64,000 nucleotides of DNA from Pelagibacter sp047722505 (lineage in GTDB: Bacteria; Pseudomonadota; Alphaproteobacteria; Pelagibacterales; Pelagibacteraceae), in NCBI RefSeq assembly GCF_047722505.1, contig NZ_CP159814.1:310001-374000 (forward strand). The letters are read 5' to 3'. Of the stretch, positions 58,333-64,000 are shown piece by piece (positions within the stretch are counted from its first letter, which is position 1; the number at the start of each line of letters is the position of its first letter). A model generated the notes under the pieces. That model was not told the origin of the DNA. It saw only the letters and a program-made list of their open reading frames with translations, and made no database searches. The position numbers and the translations under genes are program-made.

Positions 58333-59352
58333 ATGAAAAAAATTACGATTATTGCATTTTTCATGGCTTTATTTGCAAACATCACGTTTGCTGCTGAAGT
58401 CAATGTATTCAGTGCAAGACATTACGATTCAGATATTCAACTTTACGAAAAATTTACAGCTAAAACTGGAATTAAAGTAAACGTTGTATCTGGTAAAGAT
58501 AAAGCTCTTCAAAAAAGAATAACTGAAGAAGGCGCTGATTCAAAAGCTGATCTTTATATTACTGCTGACGCAGGAAGATTAGGTTCATTCGCTGCAAAAG
58601 GAATGTTCCAAAATTCTATGACAGCTGCAATCAAAGCTGCAGTTCCAGCAAATTTTAGAACTTCTAAATGGACTGGAATAGCTAAGAGAGCAAGAATTAT
58701 GTATTACTCACCTGAAAGAGTAAATGCTAATGAGCTTAATGGCATGACTTACGAAGGTCTTGCTGATCCAAAATGGAAAGGTAGAGTTGTTATAAGACAA
58801 TCTAACAATATTTATAACCAATCTCTTGTTGCATCATTAGTAAAGAATAATGGTAAAGCATCAACTTGTTCTTGGGCAAAAGGTGTTGTGGCTAATATGG
58901 CTAGAGACTCTAAAGGAAATGATAGAGCTCAAATTTTAGCTGTAGCCGCAGGTGAAGCAGATCTAGCAGTAGCTAATACATATTATTATGCTTTGATGTT
59001 ATCTGGAAAAAAAGGGGCCGAACAACAAGCAGCTGCTAAAAAAGTTTTACCTTTTTTCCCTAACCAAGGAGATAGAGGAACTCACATGAACATTAGTGGA
59101 GGAGGAGTAATTAAAACTGCACCAAATCCTGATAATGCAAAAAAACTACTTGAGTTTTTATTAACTAAAGAAGCTCAAGAACATATAGTTAATAATACAT
59201 TTGAATATCCAATGATTGATGGCGTTGAACCTCATGCATTAGTTAAACAAATGGGTCTTGGATACAATCAAGATTTAGAAACTAAAGTTGCTAATTATGG
59301 AAAACAACAAGCTACAGCATTAGAGTGTATGTTAGCTGCAAGTTGGAAATAA
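58333..59352 (+). CDS. Fe(3+) ABC transporter substrate-binding protein
   Basis: This 339-aa periplasmic protein of the FbpA/FutA group has a signal peptide (MKKITIIAFFMALFANITFA before AEVN), NVFSARHYDSD, and the Tyr ligands for iron in ANTYYYAL. The start at 58333 is chosen because it gives the signal peptide and follows an AAGGGA ribosome-binding site; the longer frame has no signal sequence. A Fur-like box precedes it. The permease and ATPase genes follow 1 kb later, beyond two small genes. Confidence 0.92.
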   Translation: MKKITIIAFFMALFANITFAAEVNVFSARHYDSDIQLYEKFTAKTGIKVNVVSGKDKALQKRITEEGADSKADLYITADAGRLGSFAAKGMFQNSMTAAIKAAVPANFRTSKWTGIAKRARIMYYSPERVNANELNGMTYEGLADPKWKGRVVIRQSNNIYNQSLVASLVKNNGKASTCSWAKGVVANMARDSKGNDRAQILAVAAGEADLAVANTYYYALMLSGKKGAEQQAAAKKVLPFFPNQGDRGTHMNISGGGVIKTAPNPDNAKKLLEFLLTKEAQEHIVNNTFEYPMIDGVEPHALVKQMGLGYNQDLETKVANYGKQQATALECMLAASWK

Positions 59353-59359
59353 TAAGCTA

Positions 59360-59545
59360 GTGAAAAAGAATTTATTTAATATTGATTTAGATAAATCTTC
59401 TGACGTATATGGATCACAATCTCTGAAAGCTTGCGATCCATGTGCAGCAGAGTGTGAAAAAATCAATAGAAAAATAAATAATAGAAAATTATCAGATATT
59501 GAAGATAAAGAGGTTGCACATATCCTCTCTCCTTTTAATACATAA
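59360..59545 (+). CDS. Small cysteine-cluster protein
   Basis: This 61-aa protein has a GTG start seven bases after the iron-binding protein gene. It carries C25-x2-C28-x3-C32 (ACDPCAAEC), a tight cluster that could bind iron, zinc or an iron-sulfur cluster. No signal peptide is seen, so it would be cytoplasmic. The family is not recognised. Its place between iron-uptake genes and a peroxiredoxin suggests iron handling or redox sensing. Confidence 0.5.
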   Translation: MKKNLFNIDLDKSSDVYGSQSLKACDPCAAECEKINRKINNRKLSDIEDKEVAHILSPFNT

Positions 59546-59675
59546 TTTTCTTTTTAATGATTGTGCTCATAGCTCTTCAAAAGGTATTTACCCTACCTAA
59601 TTTAACTATGGGCACTAAAAAATTAAAATGCAAGTAATTCAATTAAACAAACACTTAATAAAAAACAGGAATAGA

Positions 59676-60179
59676 ATGATAGAAGGAAAAAAATGTTCAA
59701 ATGTAGTTTTGAAAACAAGAAAAATTGGAAAATGGGTTGATGTAAGTACTGATGAAATATTCAAAGGTAAAAAAGTAATACTATTTTCATTACCAGGTGC
59801 ATTTACACCAGTATGTTCTGAAAAGCAGTTACCAGGATTTGAAGAAAATTATGATAAATTGTTAGGCCTAGGTATTAATGAAATTTATTGTATTAGTGTT
59901 AATGATGGTTTTGTGATGAATGCTTGGGCTGATCAACAAAAATTGAGAAAAGTTAAGGTATTACCAGATGGAAATGCAGATTTTACTCGTTCAATGGGCA
60001 TGCTAGTTGACAAAAAGCATGTTGGTTTTGGTCTAAGAAGCTGGAGATATAGTACAATTATTGATGATGGTGTGGTTGAAAAATGGTGGCAAGAGGATGG
60101 TATGAATAATGATGGCAGTGATCCTGATCCATATGAACAAACAACTCCTGAGAACTGTATCAAATATCTATCTAAGTAA
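59676..60179 (+). CDS. Type V (Prx5-like) peroxiredoxin
   Basis: The protein has the peroxidatic Cys in FSLPGAFTPVCSEKQLPGF, then YCISVNDGFVMNAW and LPDGNADFTRSMGML, all typical of glutathione- or thioredoxin-linked Prx5. ATG 59676 is chosen because it has an AGGAAT ribosome-binding site and gives the family's usual N-terminus; an ATG at 59628 would add 16 residues. It removes hydrogen peroxide, which iron and sarcosine oxidase both make more harmful. Confidence 0.9.
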   Translation: MIEGKKCSNVVLKTRKIGKWVDVSTDEIFKGKKVILFSLPGAFTPVCSEKQLPGFEENYDKLLGLGINEIYCISVNDGFVMNAWADQQKLRKVKVLPDGNADFTRSMGMLVDKKHVGFGLRSWRYSTIIDDGVVEKWWQEDGMNNDGSDPDPYEQTTPENCIKYLSK

Positions 60180-60265
60180 TAAAAGATGCAAACCCATAGC
60201 TTATAAGAAAATTTTAAGAATTAGCTCTATAATCTCTCTCTCAAATTGGTTTTAGAGTTGGTATT

Positions 60266-60291
60266 AACTTCCCTTGATAACGAGGGAAGTT
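60266..60291 (+). terminator. Hairpin between peroxiredoxin and iron permease genes
   Basis: A nine-pair stem, AACTTCCCT and AGGGAAGTT around an eight-base loop, ends in TTTCTTAAA. It lies 33 bases before the permease ATG. It can terminate the peroxiredoxin transcript; it could also attenuate readthrough into the permease gene. Confidence 0.7.
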
Positions 60292-60323
60292 TCTTAAAAA
60301 TAATTATTAAGGTAATGTAGATT

Positions 60324-61943
60324 ATGGAATTTAGAAAAATAAATATTTGGTATGTATCATCACTACTTATTTCTTTAGTAGTGGCTGCACCGATTTTAAC
60401 TGTATTCAGCAGTTTTTTTGAAACTACTGGAGATTATAGTTTAATTTTAAAAAATACTTTTCTTTATGATTATATTTATAATTCTTTAATACTTTTAATA
60501 GGTGTTTTATTTTTAACATTTGTAATTGGTGTTGGATGCGCTTATTTAGTTTCATTTTATAATTTTCCAGGTGTAAATTTTTTTAAATGGTCTTTAATTC
60601 TATCTTTTGCTGTCCCAGCTTATATTTATGCATATTCCCTAACTGCTTTTTTTGAAAATTATGGAACAGCTTTTTCAATCTTAAAAAATTTATTTGGAGA
60701 AGGTAATTATAATTCCCACATTCCTAAATTTGATGGAATGATTGGAGCCATAATTTCAATATCATTTTCATTATTTGGTTATGTTTACGTTTTAACCAGA
60801 ACATCATTTCATTATCAATCTCAGAATTTAATAGAGCTTGGGAAAAATCTTGGTTTCTCAAAAGAAAAATCTTTTTTTAAAATAATACTCCCCTCAGCAA
60901 GACCTGCTATAGTTGCTGGCTTGTCATTGGTTGCAATGGAAACTTTATCAGATTTCGGATCTGTATCTTTTTTTGGCATATCTACCTTTACTACAGGAAT
61001 ATACAATGCTTGGATTTCTTTTGATGATCTTACTCTTGCTAACAGATTGTCATTTTACCTATTAATTTTTATTCTTGGATTGTTTATTTTAGAAAACTTT
61101 TCTAGAAAAAAAGCTCAGTATCACACATCTTCTAAGGGTGGATTTAAATCTAAATCAGTTATCAATTTAAGTGGATATAAATCATTTTTAGCATTTTCTT
61201 TCTGCATGTTAGTTTTTTCTATAAGTTTTTTATTTCCTGTTCTACAAATGCTTTATTGGACAATTATTTTTCCAAAACATTTAGCTGATTTAGATTTAAT
61301 TAACTTATTTTCAAATACTATAATTTTAGTAATTTTATCTAGCTGTTTGTTAATTGCCTTAGCTTTTATTTCAAATTATGGGAATAGAGTTTCTAAAAGT
61401 AAATTTTTAGAAGCACTAACTACATTTTCAATATCAGGTTATGCAATACCAGGGATTATTTTGGCGGTAGCATTCATTACCTTTATTTCATGGTTTGACA
61501 GCAGTATTCTAGGTCAATTTGAAATGAACAGTATAAAACCAATTTTTATAGGCTCTATTCTTGGTTTGGTTTTGGTATATTTTATAAGATTTTATTCATT
61601 AGCAAGTAATGGAATTAAATCAGGATATTTAAAAATTAATTATTCCATTGATGAAGGTGCATATCTGCTTGGTTACTCAAAATTTAAGACATTTAAAAAC
61701 ATACATGTTCCATATCTAAAAAATTCAATTTTATTGATAGGAATTTTATTAGCTATTGAAATCATTAAAGAATTGCCAATTACGCTAATTATGAGACCAT
61801 TTAATTTTGAAACTTTTGCAACTAAGGCATATATCTATGCCTCTCAGGATTTATTAGAAGCTGCTGCAGCACCATCATTATTTCTTATAATTATTGCAAG
61901 TTTCTTTATATTAATTACATCTAAATATATTCTTAAAGATTAA
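60324..61943 (+). CDS. Fe(3+) ABC transporter permease, fused two-domain type
   Basis: This 539-aa FbpB/AfuB-type permease has about twelve hydrophobic segments arranged as two similar halves. Each half carries an EAA-type loop: ELGKNLGFSKEKSFFKIILPSARPAI in the first and EGAYLLGYSKFKTFKNIHVPYLKNSI in the second. It carries iron across the inner membrane from the binding protein. The ATPase gene follows four bases later. Confidence 0.92.
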   Translation: MEFRKINIWYVSSLLISLVVAAPILTVFSSFFETTGDYSLILKNTFLYDYIYNSLILLIGVLFLTFVIGVGCAYLVSFYNFPGVNFFKWSLILSFAVPAYIYAYSLTAFFENYGTAFSILKNLFGEGNYNSHIPKFDGMIGAIISISFSLFGYVYVLTRTSFHYQSQNLIELGKNLGFSKEKSFFKIILPSARPAIVAGLSLVAMETLSDFGSVSFFGISTFTTGIYNAWISFDDLTLANRLSFYLLIFILGLFILENFSRKKAQYHTSSKGGFKSKSVINLSGYKSFLAFSFCMLVFSISFLFPVLQMLYWTIIFPKHLADLDLINLFSNTIILVILSSCLLIALAFISNYGNRVSKSKFLEALTTFSISGYAIPGIILAVAFITFISWFDSSILGQFEMNSIKPIFIGSILGLVLVYFIRFYSLASNGIKSGYLKINYSIDEGAYLLGYSKFKTFKNIHVPYLKNSILLIGILLAIEIIKELPITLIMRPFNFETFATKAYIYASQDLLEAAAAPSLFLIIIASFFILITSKYILKD

Positions 61944-61947
61944 AATT

Positions 61948-63006
61948 ATGACAAAAAATTTTCTAGAAATTGATAATGTAACATTTACTGCTAGTGCACA
62001 AAATAAAGTTAGCAATGTATCATTAACTATTGAAAATCAGGGTGATATTATTTGTTTACTAGGTCCATCTGGAATTGGTAAAACTACAATACTTAGAACA
62101 ATTGCAGGTCTAGAAAAAATTAATACAGGAAAAATTATATTAAAAGACAAAACACTCTCTTCCAAAGATATTCATATAGAACCAGAGGATAGGAACATAT
62201 CAATGGCTTTTCAGGATAATTCACTTTTTCCACATTATAATGTTTTAGAAAATATAAAATTTGGTGCTGAAAGAAATAAAAAGAAAAAAAAAAGCTTAAA
62301 TATAAATGAGATAATTAAATTTCTTCATATTGACCATGTGGTTGATAAATTTCCACATCAGATAAGCTCAGGTGAGGCTCAAAGAGCTTCTTTAGCTAGA
62401 TCTTTATTATCTAACCCAGATTTGTTATTATTGGATGAACCCTTATCAAATGTTGATCAAAGCTTTAAAGAGGAAATCCAAGTTAAGTTAAAACAAATAT
62501 TAACTGAGCAAAAAATAACAACCATTATTGTTACACATGACTCGTATGAAGCTTTTTATCTAGGTACAAAATGTGGAATAATTCTAGACCAACAATTAAA
62601 ACAGTTTGATGATCCATATAATGTTTATCATTTTCCAAATTCTGTAGAAGTAGTCAATTTTCTGAATAGAGGAATTTTAATTCCAGCAAAAGTTACTGGC
62701 GAAAATAGTTTAGAGAGTGATGATCTTGGAACAATAACTGGAGATTTTATAAAACATTACCCAAAAGGATCTGAGGTTCAACTTTTACTACAACCAGAAG
62801 ATCTAGAACATGATGATCAGAGTAATTTAAAATTAGAAGTAGTTGATAGAAAATTTAGAGGAACAAATTTTATTTACACCCTTAAAACTGTGAGTAATAA
62901 ATTAATACCTGTGTTTGTTCATTCTCACCATATTCATCAGCATGAAGTAGATGAAAAATTTGGTATCAAGAGACCAATTAATATTGATCATATAGTCTGT
63001 TTCTAA
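61948..63006 (+). CDS. Fe(3+) ABC transporter ATP-binding protein
   Basis: This 352-aa FbpC-type ATPase has Walker A GPSGIGKTT at 39-47, Walker B LLLLDEPLSNVD and a regulatory C-terminal beta domain (about 235-352). The signature motif is degenerate: ISSGEAQR in place of LSGGQQQR. It lies four bases after the permease gene and 18 bases before azlC. Confidence 0.92.
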   Translation: MTKNFLEIDNVTFTASAQNKVSNVSLTIENQGDIICLLGPSGIGKTTILRTIAGLEKINTGKIILKDKTLSSKDIHIEPEDRNISMAFQDNSLFPHYNVLENIKFGAERNKKKKKSLNINEIIKFLHIDHVVDKFPHQISSGEAQRASLARSLLSNPDLLLLDEPLSNVDQSFKEEIQVKLKQILTEQKITTIIVTHDSYEAFYLGTKCGIILDQQLKQFDDPYNVYHFPNSVEVVNFLNRGILIPAKVTGENSLESDDLGTITGDFIKHYPKGSEVQLLLQPEDLEHDDQSNLKLEVVDRKFRGTNFIYTLKTVSNKLIPVFVHSHHIHQHEVDEKFGIKRPINIDHIVCF

Positions 63007-63024
63007 TACAAAACTTGAATTAAA

Positions 63025-63723
63025 ATGAACGAAAGATTAAAAACCTTATCTAGAGGAATAATTGACGTAACTCCTTTAATGATACCTGTAGTTCCATTTG
63101 GAATTATCTTTGGAGTTATTGGAATGGAATTAGGACTGAGTTCATACATGACGTTTGGCATGTCCATTATAATTTTTGGTGGAGCTTCTCAAATAGTTTT
63201 GCTTCAGTTATTTTCAGGTGGAGCCTCTTCTTTAGTTACGATAACATCTGTTGGTGCAGTAAATTCTAGACATTTGTTATATGGTGCAGTTTTTTCTGAA
63301 TATTTATCTCATTTAAAATTAACGTGGAAACTTATTTTATCTTATGTGATAATTGATCAAGCTTTTGCAGTCTCAAATACATATTTTAAAAATAATAAAA
63401 AGAATAACTACAAGCATTACCACTTATTAGGAGCTGGTTTTACCTGCTGGACAGTTTGGCAAATATCAACAGTTTTAGGTATAGTTCTAGGGTCAGTTAT
63501 TCCAGAAGAGTTAGGTTTAAGTTTTACTATTTCTTTAACCTTTTTAGCTTTGTTAATTAACGATTTTAGAAAGCTTAAAAATATTGTTGTAATGTTGGTA
63601 TCAGGGGTAGTTGCAACTATCGGTTATAATATAATACCATTTCAAGCATATATCATCGTTGCAGCAATAGGAGCTTTGCTAGTTGCTTCACTATTAACCT
63701 TGATAACTTTAAAGAAAAATTAA
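63025..63723 (+). CDS. azlC: AzlC-family branched-chain amino acid exporter subunit
   Basis: This 232-aa membrane protein matches AzlC: LMIPVVPFGIIFGVIG, FGGASQIVLLQLFSGGAS and the VNSRHLLYGAVFSEYL motif. It works with AzlD to export branched-chain amino acids. Its stop shares a base with the azlD start. It may be transcribed with the iron transporter by readthrough. Confidence 0.92.
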   Translation: MNERLKTLSRGIIDVTPLMIPVVPFGIIFGVIGMELGLSSYMTFGMSIIIFGGASQIVLLQLFSGGASSLVTITSVGAVNSRHLLYGAVFSEYLSHLKLTWKLILSYVIIDQAFAVSNTYFKNNKKNNYKHYHLLGAGFTCWTVWQISTVLGIVLGSVIPEELGLSFTISLTFLALLINDFRKLKNIVVMLVSGVVATIGYNIIPFQAYIIVAAIGALLVASLLTLITLKKN

Positions 63724-64000
63724 TGCATTGGTCGACAATTATTTACTGTGGAATAATTACTTATCTAACAAGGTTTTCTATGATTTTTTTATTAAAAGAG
63801 GACATATTAAACGTTAAGACAAAAAAAATACTTTCTTACGTGCCTTCTGCTATTTTTCCAGCAATAATTTTTCCACCAATATTTCTAGATAGTGCTGGTT
63901 CCTTAGACTTTGAAAGTAATCCTAAAATTTTAGCAGCTGTATTTGCCATAATTATTGGTTATTTCAGTCGAAGTATTATCGCTACAATATTTGCAGGACT
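63723..64000 (+). CDS. azlD: AzlD-family protein, 3' truncated by window edge
   Basis: The frame begins MHWSTIIYCGIITYLTRFSM at the azlC stop (TAATG) and contains the typical YVPSAIFPAIIFPPIF segment and a later IIIGYFSRSI. It is open to the last base, so the 3' end lies outside. The AzlCD pair forms the exporter. Confidence 0.88.
   Translation, partial: MHWSTIIYCGIITYLTRFSMIFLLKEDILNVKTKKILSYVPSAIFPAIIFPPIFLDSAGSLDFESNPKILAAVFAIIIGYFSRSIIATIFAG

Overview
This is 64 kb of a very AT-rich, densely packed bacterial chromosome. Intergenic gaps are mostly a few bases, with many one- or four-base gene overlaps. The gene content points to the SAR11 clade (Candidatus Pelagibacter, Alphaproteobacteria): a cupin matching the SAR11 DMSP lyase DddK residue for residue at its active site, a Tmm-type flavin monooxygenase, the four-subunit sarcosine oxidase, betaine/carnitine catabolism, an ScfR/RamB-type regulator beside isocitrate lyase, and a minimal Fbp iron transporter. 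I see no tRNA, rRNA, CRISPR array, insertion sequence or prophage genes, and no gene-free stretch longer than 300 bases.

Layout. 1-6.7 kb: a quaternary-amine island with a BKACE cleavage enzyme (cut by the window edge), an L-carnitine dehydrogenase-like protein, an SDR, a glycine-betaine-type ABC transporter and a gamma-butyrobetaine hydroxylase-like dioxygenase. 6.7-12 kb: a minus-strand operon tmm - dddK - hydroxyisobutyrate-dehydrogenase-like - aldehyde dehydrogenase - VOC - GDPD. 12-15.2 kb: a G3P-dehydrogenase-like protein, a small membrane protein, an iron alcohol dehydrogenase and a GATase. 15.2-22.1 kb: formate-THF ligase diverging from soxBDAG. 22-28.2 kb: EamA exporter, lipoprotein, racemase, cupin, hydrolase, cold-shock protein, purE-purK-GNAT. 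28.3-31.7 kb: a four-gene operon of M19 peptidase, an unrecognised 550-aa protein, a DUF3726-like protein and a 56-aa zinc-ribbon protein. 31.7-37 kb: YIP1 and DUF2127-like membrane proteins, a TetR-like regulator and a 1045-aa repeat-rich autotransporter. 37-43 kb: a GcvT-like/MetF-like pair diverging from a six-gene operon (Rieske oxygenase, SAM methyltransferase, P-loop kinase, nucleotidyltransferase, enoyl-CoA hydratase, CoA-binding protein). 43-50.1 kb: small proteins, a flavodoxin-fold reductase, then a dimethylglycine-dehydrogenase-like gene with etfB, etfA and ETF-quinone oxidoreductase. 50.1-54.9 kb: a double-HTH regulator preceded by tandem 19-bp repeats, DUF2237, hisI, folE, acuI and a LysR regulator. 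54.9-58.2 kb: an ScfR-like regulator, palindromic operators, a small acidic ORF and isocitrate lyase. 58.2-64 kb: a Fur-like box, iron-binding protein, small Cys protein, peroxiredoxin, iron permease and ATPase, and azlCD (azlD cut by the window edge).

How the genes fit together. The dominant theme is harvesting carbon, nitrogen and one-carbon units from methylated osmolytes. Gamma-butyrobetaine or carnitine could be taken in and turned into glycine betaine, demethylated through dimethylglycine (DMGDH with its own ETF electron chain) and sarcosine (SoxBDAG) to glycine, with methyl groups reaching tetrahydrofolate and being oxidised through Fhs. DMSP cleavage by DddK yields DMS, which Tmm could oxidise, and acrylate, whose CoA ester AcuI could reduce. 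The step from betaine to dimethylglycine is not clearly present; the Rieske oxygenase or the GcvT-like protein could act on a related N- or S-methyl compound.

Most novel-looking parts: the six-gene Rieske/kinase/nucleotidyltransferase operon with its divergent GcvT/MetF pair; the M19-550aa-DUF3726-zinc-ribbon operon; the DUF285 autotransporter; and two regulators with visible operator repeats. All assignments come from reading the sequence and recalling families; no searches were run.
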